Assembly (NCBI GenBank): GCA_013433145.1
Contig: CM024174.1
Span: 7,782,336-7,846,335, forward strand
Length of the DNA stretch: 64,000 bases
Reading direction: 5' to 3'
DNA from: Ascaris suum
Lineage: Eukaryota > Nematoda > Chromadorea > Rhabditida > Ascarididae
Positions 50,701 to 60,907 of the stretch are shown piece by piece (position 1 is the first letter of the stretch; the number at the start of each line of letters is the position of its first letter). The notes under the pieces are model-generated. The model saw only the letters and a program-made list of their open reading frames with translations, was not told where the DNA came from and made no database searches. The position numbers were made by a program, and so were the translations under genes.

Positions 50701-53700
50701 GGGAGTTCTGCAATCTGTTCCTTCTATATGGAAGCTGCTGTTAGGACGTTTCTTGCTTAATCTGCTGTTGCAAATTTGCATTCAGAGGAAGCGTTGTGGC
50801 GGGATGGCATGTGCACACGTTGTCGCGAAAGGACACGACAAACATATGTAAGAGAAAAGGGGATTGAGGGGGAGAGGAGATGCGGGTCCCCTTAAGCGCT
50901 TTACGAGAGAGAGGGCGACTAAGAGACGTCGAGAGTTAGATACACTTATAAAGAATGACAAAAAGGAGGAGATATAGAATCCTCTCACAACAAAGTGAGA
51001 TTCTGTGTTTCCTTTCTCACAAAATCTCCAGCGAAATCTTCTTGATCACTTCGCTGGGATTTTGTTTTGACTGTTTCGCAGTTTGACGCGAAACACGTGT
51101 ATATGTGTCTGTGTCTGTCATTTATATCGCTGGTGCGTGTTTGCACCCGTCTGCGTGCTTCCAATAAATTCGCTTCACGAGCGTCTGAAGTCACAGCAGT
51201 GAAATTTGACCGATGTAATATATATGCGGTCATTGTTTATGTTAAAGTTTATTCATTTTTATTTCTTTGTTTATTCTGACACACCGAAGTGGGAGAATGT
51301 ATAAGCATATGTGGGCTTGAACAGCAAAAACGCACAAAACGCTCGAGAAGCTATAATTTCATATATGGTTCTCAAGGATTCATTAGGTTCTGAGGAAACA
51401 AAGACTTTGTACCTGTATTTAGGTTACATCTCGCAATAGATCGGGTCGAATTTTACACCATCCTGTTCGAATGCTGCGAGCAGCCGCGTTTTGCCGAACA
51501 ATTCTTTTAAAGAGAATTTCCACAGAGAATCGGTCCGATCAAAATATAAACGAATCGTTTGTTGTAGTAATTGGTATGGGTTCAATCGATGTGTTGGCAT
51601 AAACAGTGAAACTGCAGAAGCGCATATCTTACATGCTTTTCCACTTATTCATATTTTTGAGCAATGATTAGTCGTTGTGAACGGAAATGCAGTAAATGAA
51701 GAATTGGGCCCAAGAAATTAGCAGGTGTGTGCACTGTAACCTTGAAGTCTCATATCACTTCCTTCAGTGATTCGACAGCCGAAACTGCTAAAGCGGCAGA
51801 CCCACCACATACATACAAAACGTTGTCATGAGATGTGGTTTGCAAAATTTGAATTGGCAAAGGCGCATATAGTGCTAGCTGTTTTGAACAACTTCTCCAT
51901 TGTTTATTTCTGTGTTGTCATGTCCAGAATTTCGCGCATTTCCTGCTGAGTTTATTATTTTCGCCGCATTATGTGAATTTCAGTTACGTTTACTCGATTG
52001 GGGTCTCGCTGAGTTCTACCACCCAAAGCAGCAATACAACATTCGCGTAGCATCACGCTCTTTCAAGGCTCCTGAACTCCTCATCAACTATCAGGTGCGC
52101 TCGGTTTCGCATCCCATATTGGCTGATTTTAAAGCAATCTATTCGTTTTTCAGACAAAGCATTTCGCTGTCAAGCAAGGCGTTTTCACATAAGACCATCG
52201 CTGTCCTGTATACCTTCGGGAAACTGCGTTATGATGCAGTAACCAAACGCCGTCAGCATGAGCAATGGTCATCGCGTATGCGCTGTTACGTGCTTGAAAT
52301 ATCTCTCCCAAACGATATCACGATATTTGTACGGTGCGAGCCCAAAGCATGGGGTCATACGGAATTTGCATTAAATTTCCCACTCAAACGATCGCTTTGA
52401 GTGGAGTTTTACTCTAAACTGGTATATTTTTAATGCGGAAGTAGTGATGCTTGTCATGGTGCATATACTTTTAATTGCAGTTTTGTAGAATGGGAGCTGA
52501 ATGCCCGCAGGAATTGTTGTCTGCAGGACCCGGTCAGTATGCTGATTCGAATTTGGTTCCTCTCACGCACAACACTGCTGACAGTCTTCTTTCATTTAGG
52601 ATCACTGGCTTGCATAAGTTGTCTTGTGCACTTTACTGTTGTCCTCTTAAGGCATTCAATGGAGCGCATAAATTTGTTTGCTGCCTCCATAGCTTGCTGC
52701 TTACCCGAGTTTGCGTGCAATATTAATTTTGCAAGGTAGTCTTTGCCTTGATTAATTAGAGAAGGAGCTCCTTTTGTAAACGTTTTGCGACGAATTTACA
52801 TTTCTGCATGCGGAGTTATGTGTGTATCTGACCGTGACGTGCTTTCGGCCTATTAACCATCGGAGCTGAATACATCAGCAAAGCATGAACTAGTGAACCC
52901 ATTCTTCATTCCGCACATCAGCTTCAACTTTCCGCCACCCATCTCATTAAATTCTTAGTGGCTCATTAGCGTTAACTGCATATTTAAAAGACAGATTTCT
53001 GTTGATCAACTTCCACATACATCAAGCTGATTGAATGTGAATAAGAGCAGAGTTTTGGTGGAGTGTTTATATAACGGATCGGTTCACAAGATGACGTTCT
53101 TGAGGCTGTGCCAGTTTCGCTGAAATGTTCCTCTCGCAATTCTCCGCTTTCTCCGCGAAATGACGAGGGCACGGTGTACTTCTCTTCCAGGGAAGGACAT
53201 ACTCCATTCTGCTGGGCAGTTTCAAGAGCTTTAGAGAAGCTGAAACACTGAAGCGTGCTATGTTTGTATGCATAGACGAGGCGTTTTCCTTTGCAGAGCT
53301 CCGACGGTGGAAATGGTTGGTCGCCACAGGCTTCTGAGTTCAACTAGAGGACATGCTCGCGTAGTTCGAAAATTCAGTGTGGTGTGTTGCCCGACATAAG
53401 CATACATTTGAGATGCGAGCAGAAACTCACCTATTTCTTTTTAATGCCGCCGAAGAAATGCAATCCTATTTGGCTCACACTTAAAGGAGCATGACACTAT
53501 CCTTGCGGCCCCATTGCTTTCTTTGCTATCACCAGGATCATATATCCGCTTAAGCTTGCGCAGTGAAAGGTTTTAATTATGTTTATGATGTCGAAGTCAT
53601 CGAGGGAAAGAAAGGGTATTGGAAGGAAAAGGGCATGTTCGTAGAAGTGAAAGAGCTAGTGTTCTTTTTTCTGCTTTGAACGGAACAGTCGTTGGCAACC

Positions 53701-56700
53701 GTAATTCTTTCGCCAAAGCCGAATCTGCCTTTGCGAGCCGAGCAACGCCCTCTTCACATCTTGATCTTTACGCATTGGAATAAAAAGCACAATTTAAGTT
53801 AATGGTCCATTATTGTCAAGTAATAGGCATTCTTCGTATGGTTGCCGAGCATGAAGCAAGTTTATGTGGTTCTTGATCGCTTTGAAATTGTCATTCGTGC
53901 GTTCTAGATAGCATCTGTAAACGCTAAGCAGCATCCGTCGTCACTAACCTGGGCGCGATTCTTGCATCTTCTGAGAAATGCGCTTCATTTTCGTTACTCG
54001 CTGTGCAAAAATAACCAACCTTAGGTGGTCTTAGAAACGCCTTTGGCGTTTTGCTCGCTTCCTGTGCTATATTTTAAGCTTTGGGATGTTTGCTGGAAGC
54101 TACGCTCTGATTTAAGTGCCATCGGTGTTCAGCCCCGAAACCTTAGCTATTGCACTCATACGGACTTTGCATGATATTTCCGAATGTTATTCACCTCCCG
54201 CAGAGCTCAACTCACTCACCATCTTTCGAGCAAGGCTTACCTTTTTTGCACCAGTTTTGGATAGTGCGGCATTGATGCAATTGATAGGTTGTTAACGATG
54301 ATCTTTTTTCAGCACCTGACAAGAACTATTGATGTGAACAACAGGATTAACATGCTGACATTTTTTGTCAGCCATAATCACTTTGCGGAGAATCACCGCC
54401 TCCATTTCTCCCCCCCCCCCCTCCCCCCTCACTTCCTGTGGAATTTTCTCACCTTCGGATTTTCGCGCTAAACAACCTGTATGTGTGGGATTATATACAT
54501 AGGAATGTATACAATAAACGAGGGATGCTTATTTGAGTATTGCGGAACTAAACATTTTTCACGAAAGAAACGTCGTTAGGAAAGGTGATTTGGTTTAGGC
54601 ACAGCTAATGGGGAGTAATATCGTTGGATCGTCGGTTTCACACTTTCTTCATGTTGTTCTGTTGTCGTTTGCGGTCAGTTCGCTGTCGTTGCATTAACAG
54701 TCAAGCATTTCAGTTCTACGATTACTCGCTGGATATGTGGAGCGTTGGATGCGTGCTAGCAGGCATCATCTTCAAGAAAGATCCCTTCTTCCATGGGAAT
54801 GACAATTCCGATCAAGTATGTGTAAAACCTATATATATGCACCACACTTATTTCACTGCGTCAATAAATTTTACCTAAGAGATGGCTGTTCGGAGAATCG
54901 ACTTTCTTGTTCAGATGTAGGCAGTGCGGCACCGAGTCAACTTTTTAAAACTTGCAAGCGAATTAAATTAATGAGCATACACATAAACCAGCAGAAGGGT
55001 GCCTTTCAGCCGTTGAATTATGAGCAATCGAGGGATGCTTGCCTTTAAAGTCGAGTCTTTGCTGTAGTATTGCAGTTATCCTCGCGGTTTTGACGCAGTT
55101 ACTCTGAACGAACGTAATATGTGCATGACTGCGTAATGTGACAAGAACCACATATTACTGGAATGGAAGTTAGTTGTCTCCTCGCTGAACATTCCTCCTC
55201 AAGAGAGTGGTTCCGTCCTTCTAGGATCGGTTGTTGTGGATGACAATGTTGTTTAGGAGCAGACGTAACTTAGTTGCTTTTGATTTGTTCTGAATTGTTT
55301 GCTGTTGTTCATTTCTTCTGACCATCTGCCAGTGAAACAATGTCGAGTTCCAGTTGGTGCGCATCGCGAAGGTCTTGGGCACAAAGGGCCTTTATGATTA
55401 CATCGGAAAATACGAAATCGAATTGGATGCTTCCTTCGACGACATTCTTGGATGGTAAGTTTGATTGTTGTTGTTGCTGCTCTTCGTTGACTTGGTGGTG
55501 CAAGTGGAACGAGCAAGGTGACCTTTGCTCTTGTGGGAATGCGCAGAACACGGCCTCTGTATCGAACGATGTGAAAATGCAATATAACCTCATCGATGAT
55601 GTGCGAAATTTATGCACTTTCAATTTTCATTTCGGCACTCATACTTCGTGAAGTAGTATTGGAAGGATGTTAACATCGGGGAAGTGGAGGGGCAATAAGC
55701 TCTGTGGCAAGCAGGTGTTTCCTTCTTTGACAGGTTTAGATCTTGCAGATGAGAAGTGGCTGCAAGTACATTCAACACGCTCTGATGCATGGATAGCTTC
55801 ATGGCAGTAATGACTGCATCAGAATGATTTCGCTAGAGCTCGAAGAAACTGATTCCACTATTAAGTCCGGTCTGTTGGTAGACGGTTGAACCCCAGCTGA
55901 GCAAGAGTCAGAAAAGTTTCTTCATTTTCTTTGGACGTCTCAAAGAAAAACGGGCTTTTTGGCAGGACAAAAATTCCTACCGTGATCACTTAGCGGCACT
56001 TAACATTCTTCTGTTTTTCTGCACTGATTGACCATACATATATTGTATGTTTGAGGGTAGATAAGACATTGAAATCCGATCCAGTCCGTACTGAAGAGTG
56101 TATGGTCTCTTCCCTTATTTTAGCGCATTCATAACAAGGAATCATGGTCTCTGCTTTATTCATGGGCAGGTGTCAAACCCAAGTTTACTCATGTGTGCCG
56201 CAATGCTTCTAAATGGTTTTAAAGGGCTTACGAAGTGACTGACCTCGAGTTTAAAACTTGCGTTCAGATTGCACAGGTCTTCTGTTATGTTCTGTCTGTC
56301 GTACTGTTTTATTTATGGGCTTTATTTACCCCATTTTCTAAGCACAGGGAAGCTGCAGCATTTGCAGTCAACACTAGGATTTCGGAATTTCGCCACAGTC
56401 GCCCTTCAAAGAGATTGCGAAAAAATAGTGGAAGGAAAAAAAAGGCCGAAAAAGAGGGTGAAAGTTGTGTAGAAAGTGCGGCTGAAAGCGATTCTTCTTA
56501 AACATGGGATGTGCACGTGGCATGCGGTGGAAAACTGGCATTGCCTAAGCGAATTAAACTTGAACCTGAGTGAAGAATTCGGAAAGGTGTCAGCTTCCGC
56601 TATGCAACATCCGCATCGCTATCTATGGGCTTCTAAATTCTTTTATGTGATGCAAACCTCCGCTCCGTCATTCGCTCGGTTATCAGCTGAAATCGCCATA

Positions 56701-58321
56701 AAGTGCAAGTATTGAGGAAAAGGAAAGGAAGGTAGCAGGAAGCCAGATACGTTAATGCGCTGCATGTTCACCCTGGCGTTTAATGTTTCAATTTTTATAG
56801 TCATTCGAGGAAATCTTGGCACCGTTTTACTAATAGGGACAACCGACACCTGGCAACACCAGATGCATTAGATCTGTTGGACAAGCTGCTGAGATATGAC
56901 CATCAGGAGAGACTGACCGCTAAAGAGGCAATGAACCACGCATACTTTTCTCCGCTTGCTGAGCAGAGCAATATGCAGCACGTCTGTCGGGTAGCCTCAG
57001 GTGAGTGCCGCCTTGTTCAAATAGGATAATGTTGCATTTTTACAAGGTATGTGGCCGTTTGAAAGGCAGGATTCTACTTGAAGGGTTCAAAAAACGAATA
57101 AACAAATTTTGAGCGACTATGATATCAGGTCTTCAAATCAAAAAATGGCTTCCGAGGGTTTTGAGATTGTTCCTTAAAGCTTTAAAAAGAAGTTGTTTTA
57201 TAAGCCTTTGGGCGAGGGTTGCGGGAGGCTCGTAACGGCGGAGTAAACTGATTTGCCTCGTTATACAATCATCGTGCTCACATTTATAGGCAGCAAAATA
57301 TTTGAGAAATGCCTTACGTCAATGAGGTAAGAATGAAACATGATGCGCCTTTCATATTGCACTAAATCGTTCCTTGATTTTGATGAATTCTTAATCAGCT
57401 GAAGTTATCTACAGAGTACGCGAGGATGCCTGGGATGGGCTGTCCCCATGTCGATCGTATTTTGCTTCTGTTCTTCTATCGAATGATCCACAATAGCGTC
57501 GGCCTTGACACCCAAAATCAGATATTGAACTCGATGTGTTCGGGTCAGAAACCGACCTACTAGACAGGTTCACTCCAACCGTCGAGCGTGATATACCTTA
57601 GCGTTTTACTCTAGATATTGTTTCGCGCCAAATCTTGTTGTTGCTTCATTCTGCTCAGCTGAAATTTTGCTGAGTTGATAGGGTTTTTTTTTGCATCGAT
57701 CTCCTCGGCACAGTACTTGCTATTACTCTGCACTTTTTTCCATGAAGATCAAGGTGTTTCTCCGTGAGGTATACAGTAAAGTGGGTATCGCTGAAGAGAA
57801 GTGAAGAGACGAAATCTCTTGACGCTGTCTTTGGTAGCGACCTGGGGAGGCAGCACCGCCCCAATATTTTGGGCGTTATGATCGAGTTCACCATTGAGCA
57901 ACACTCTCTCGTACGCTGCAGGAGTCACAGCGAGCAGTAGACGAGTTTCGAAGGGATGTATGTGCGACGAGCGAGATCTTGTCAGTGTGGCGTAGTGCAT
58001 TCTAAAAAGCGCCAGGCTGTACGTGTACTTACCTGCCTTTGCAGGTCGAATAATTTGTGGATCTGCCCTCTGCCGCTTCATTTTTCGGAAGCATTGGAAA
58101 AGTACGACGAAATGTGTATCTGCGATAGCGGTTTATGGCTGTTAATGGAACTGCTGAAGCTAAATTCGATAGAATATTCTTGTATTGGCCCGCCTGAAGA
58201 ACAAAATGGCAGTTATGATTATTCGGTGAACATACAGACAGGATCACTGACAAATGTAGCGTCGTCAACTCTCTCTCCTCCTACTCACACCTCTCTCCCC
58301 CATAGGTCCAGCGGTCCTTAG
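44737..58321 (+). CDS. kin-3-like: Protein kinase CK2 catalytic subunit alpha-like, eight exons plus unresolved last exon
   Basis: CK2alpha is an acidophilic, constitutively active Ser/Thr kinase of nucleus and cytosol that pairs with CK2beta. Exons: 44780-44815, 45257-45427, 49488-49640, 50150-50299, 51984-52094, 54714-54815, 55354-55454, 56801-57000; all phases match (341 codons). Seen: Gly loop GRGKYS (44-49), Lys66, alphaC Glu79, gatekeeper Phe111, HRDVKPQN (154-161, Asp156), DWG (175-177), Arg191/Arg195/Lys198 of the acidic-substrate pocket, LDMWSVGC (213-220), HSRKSW (276-281), [19 protein letters not shown]. Departures from the usual CK2alpha: the DFKQLYQ segment is replaced by CRPLFPSICQ (two residues longer), RYFKGPE is RSFKAPE, KKKK is RKMK, KPHN is KPQN and RKRWERF is RKSWHRF. 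It is clearly the family; whether it is the kin-3 orthologue or a paralogue is open. Confidence 0.95.
44780..44815 (+). CDS. kin-3-like: CK2alpha-like exon 1 (N-terminus)
   Basis: ATGCCTGTTGAAAGC opens [12 protein letters not shown], matching the CK2alpha start pattern (P..SRA.VYAE). The donor is GAA|GTAAGT at 44816, phase 0. Confidence 0.9.
45257..45427 (+). CDS. kin-3-like: CK2alpha-like exon 2 (Gly loop and catalytic Lys)
   Basis: The acceptor ATTTTAG ends at 45256 and the donor AAG|GTAAGG starts at 45428. It encodes [39 protein letters not shown] and KCVVKVLK. The ATG inside this exon is not the start, because exon 1 supplies YAE in phase. Confidence 0.95.
45428..49487 (+). other. CK2alpha-like intron 2 (4.1 kb)
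   Basis: The longest intron of the gene. No convincing exon, RNA gene or element was seen on either strand. Confidence 0.6.
49488..49640 (+). CDS. kin-3-like: CK2alpha-like exon 3 (alphaC helix, hinge)
   Basis: The acceptor TTTGCAG ends at 49487. It encodes [20 protein letters not shown] and [13 protein letters not shown], ending CRPL before GTATGC at 49641. Nearer GT sites (49630, 49633) would create a stop with exon 4, so this end is forced. Confidence 0.92.
50150..50299 (+). CDS. kin-3-like: CK2alpha-like exon 4 (catalytic loop)
   Basis: The acceptor TATACAG ends at 50149 and the donor ACG|GTAACG starts at 50300. It encodes [40 protein letters not shown] and DHHRRT. The catalytic HRD...K..N set is intact. 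Confidence 0.95.
51984..52094 (+). CDS. kin-3-like: CK2alpha-like exon 5 (DWG and p+1 loop)
   Basis: The acceptor AATTTCAG ends at 51983 and the donor CAG|GTGCGC starts at 52095. It encodes [20 protein letters not shown] and [20 protein letters not shown], the CK2 hallmark in place of DFG, is present; Ser196 and Ala199 replace the usual Tyr and Gly. Confidence 0.95.
54410..54421. repeat. Poly-C tract (C12)
   Basis: Twelve C, followed by T and six more C, in CK2alpha-like intron 5. Confidence 0.95.
54714..54815 (+). CDS. kin-3-like: CK2alpha-like exon 6 (subdomain IX)
   Basis: The acceptor CATTTCAG ends at 54713 and the donor CAA|GTATGT starts at 54816. It encodes [20 protein letters not shown] and [14 protein letters not shown], phase 0 both sides. 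Confidence 0.95.
55354..55454 (+). CDS. kin-3-like: CK2alpha-like exon 7
   Basis: The acceptor GTTCCAG ends at 55353 and the donor TG|GTAAGT starts at 55455, phase 2. It encodes [20 protein letters not shown] and [13 protein letters not shown]; the split codon completes TGT (Cys) with exon 8 where CK2alpha normally has Arg. Confidence 0.95.
56801..57000 (+). CDS. kin-3-like: CK2alpha-like exon 8 (subdomains X-XI)
   Basis: The acceptor TTTTTATAG ends at 56800 and the donor CAG|GTGAGT starts at 57001, phase 1. It encodes [40 protein letters not shown] and [16 protein letters not shown], ending QHVCRVAS. The kinase core is complete here. Confidence 0.95.
58242..58321 (+). CDS. kin-3-like: Candidate last exon of the CK2alpha-like gene
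   Basis: After ACAGACAG at 58241, two bases plus 25 codons and TAG fit the phase-1 end of exon 8 and give [25 protein letters not shown], a Ser/Pro-rich tail like other CK2alpha C-termini. Rivals in the same phase are 58046 (stronger acceptor TTTGCAG, Cys-rich tail) and 59594. Unresolved. Confidence 0.35.
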
Positions 58322-59980
58322 CCGTGGAGTTGTGTGCGTTCTTTTTTTGTTTGGAAAGCATAAAGATTATAGAGGCTGCTAATCAGTACAAACCCAGGCC
58401 ATGCAGAGTTTCCTCTTTAATTTTGGAATTGAAAGAGGGTTCCTCAAATTCGAATTGTTTCACTGATGGAATCACCGTTAGTCCCCTCTCCTCAGGAATT
58501 TCGTTTTGAAATTTTTTTCTCGCAATGAAGCCGGCGTTTAAAAATTCGTCTCACGCCAATAGGATGAGCATATCTCAATCGACTTTTAAAGATACGTTAT
58601 GTTTATGCAAACAGCCAATGTGTTTAGCATGTCACTATGACCGGGAAGAAACCAGGTGGAAGTCGCCTATTGGCATAGGCTGGGATGGGTAGGCGCGTAG
58701 GGCCGCTCGAAATAACAGGAGTTAGGAGGTAGGTTATATTTCGTATTAGGAAGAGGGCTGTCATTATAGTAAAGTTTTCAACAGAATACAATGGTTCCAC
58801 TGTTTTCTCAAAAATATTTATTACTGTACTTCTGCCGTCTTTCGTAGTGCCTGGCGCAGTGTGCCTGTGAGGTATTTGCGGGCACACGTTTTGTACACTA
58901 CTGTAGAGGTATTTTGACTCCGAAAAGTACAACACTAGTACCACACTTTTCGTAACTTCTTGATGCACATGAATAAGACAGCGGAGACCACGTTATGAAT
59001 GAGTGGAATAGATGACAACTGTCACGAAAGCGTTCTCACTGAGTGAAAAAGTTTGTTAAAATCAGCAGAACAAGCTCCAGAACAGATCAATCAAAAACGC
59101 AACTGATACAGACATCGATAGGCTGACGCCACAAAGACAGTTCCTTCATGCGTGGTTCACGCCCGCGCCCCGGCAGCCTACTACCGCATTTTCCAGGAAA
59201 CTAAACAGCCATAATAGCAGCCCCATATATAGACGATTCGCTTGTTTCCTAAAGCACATAAAGTGGATGTAGAAAAACAATAATGCATCAGAGATCGAGG
59301 TTAAAGAAGTCAAAATAGCGGTGTCTTCTGAGGCTTGGTAGATACCATTTGAACAAATCACCTTACTCGCACGAGGTACAACAATTGTAGGATTCGCCGA
59401 AGAACGAAGAAGTGATCTACATGTGAAATATCCAGACATGCTTTCCGTGTATTTGACGATGTTCGAGAATGAACTTATGTTTCCGCCACTAATGTACTTT
59501 CTTTCATCATCGTTTCATAAACGGTTGCGGTTCCTGTATTGCATTTCCTCGAAGAATTTTTGGCAGTTTAACGGACGTTGTTTTCTATTCCAGGAACACA
59601 ACTCGAAAATGATGTAGTGTTAGATCCTTCAAGATTCCCAAACCGTTCCGTCTTTTATCTTAGATGCTTGCTTTTAAGTTTTCTGGGGATTGTTATTTCA
59701 CACATGGACAGTTCAGTCATTACTATAGCGAGAACACAGGTTAACTGTAAAGCTGTGTTGCTGAGTGGCGGTCATCGGTATCGCGTTCATGAGGTTCAGA
59801 ATGGCGGTCCTGTTTTATCTGGTGCAAGAATACTTGCTGCGCTACTTTCAGCATTTGTCTAACAGTTCTGTTGCTGAGCGCCTAAGTGCAGCCTGTTTCT
59901 AAAATTTTACTGGTATCAGCTCCCATACTGAGACATTTGGAAACGTTGGTTTCAACTAATTTCATTAAGACATATCTATG
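58322..59980. other. Intergenic or 3' region, nothing firm
   Basis: Besides the rival last-exon frame at 59594-59862, only short ORFs are present. Confidence 0.4.
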
Positions 59981-60907
59981 TTAACTTGTCAAACTGCGAG
60001 AAGTGTCGAACTTCAGGGGGCGATGCCAGTGAGCCGTGTTGTTCTCGAATGACAGCAGCGGGCGATGACAACACTGCGGCAAAGGAATCAACGGTCTATT
60101 GAGTTGCATCAACGTTCCTCTAACTCTCTTGCAAACAACCAACCACACATTCTTATAAATACCTACCAAATAGTCAAACACAAAGGCGTTTGTGCTTTTC
60201 TGTCCATGTTGTGTTAAGTGATTTAGTTGCCGAATGTCATGTTCATACCATTCAATTGCAGGATTAATGTTTTCCACCGTCTCGTCTGCGGGGTCGCCTT
60301 TACGGAGTTTCACAGTGTTTAGATAAAACACCTGGAAGGAAGAGAAAATATGCCCCCGTATATCCATCTCATCTTGCCATATATCATCGAATACAGTCCA
60401 GAGATTGCAAATTTTAGGGTTTTTTAAATGGAGTTTTGTTAGGACAGAAAATTTTCCGAGATGACTGCTGTTTTTCTTACCGAATTTTCTATTATTCAGT
60501 GAATTAACGGTGGCAGACGATGGAAAAATATTTTCTTTCAATTCTGTAATGGAATGAAGAGTGGTTATTGGAGTGAATTTTGTTGAAGTGGAGATTATTC
60601 TATCTTCTGAAAGTTCTGGCGAAGACGACTGATGTTTTCTGGAATTATCAAGATTTGGAGTTCACTACGGCATTTCCTGCTTAAACGTTGCCGATAGTGG
60701 GCGCTTCATTCATTGCTGTGATTTCGATGAGGAACGCTTCCAAGCGTCGTTTTTTCGCGGAGAGCTTGGGCGTTTCGTTGTTGGTGTTGGTTTTTGCTGT
60801 TCGCTCTTGTTCGTTATAGCTTTGAAACCAATGTACTTTGCCGTCCTGAGCTTTTTTGTGGACTTCCTTATGTAGTGATGAGGCCGACTCTCTTTTACAA
60901 AGCGCAC
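59981..60907 (-). pseudogene. Long minus-strand reading frame with three in-frame stops
   Basis: Reading 60907 to 59981 in one frame gives protein-like sequence almost throughout: KAITNKSEQQKPTPTTKRPS, RKNDAWKRSSSKSQQ, stop (60712-60710), MKRPLSATFKQEMP, two stops (60667-60662), then 226 codons including NSRKHQSSSPELSEDRI, FSVLTKLHLKNPKICNLW and PADETVENINPAIEWYEHDI. Same-frame continuity across the stops suggests a decayed single-exon gene or a retrocopy. A real gene with a cryptic intron is possible, but no GT..AG pair removes all three stops cleanly. No family recognised. Confidence 0.4.

Noticed and set aside
56235..56501. 88-codon plus-strand ORF with a basic, Ser/Glu-rich end between CK2 exons 7 and 8
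   Set aside because: Tempting because it contains HSR, but the true HSRKSW exon lies at 56801 with correct phase; the ORF is intronic and A/G-rich.
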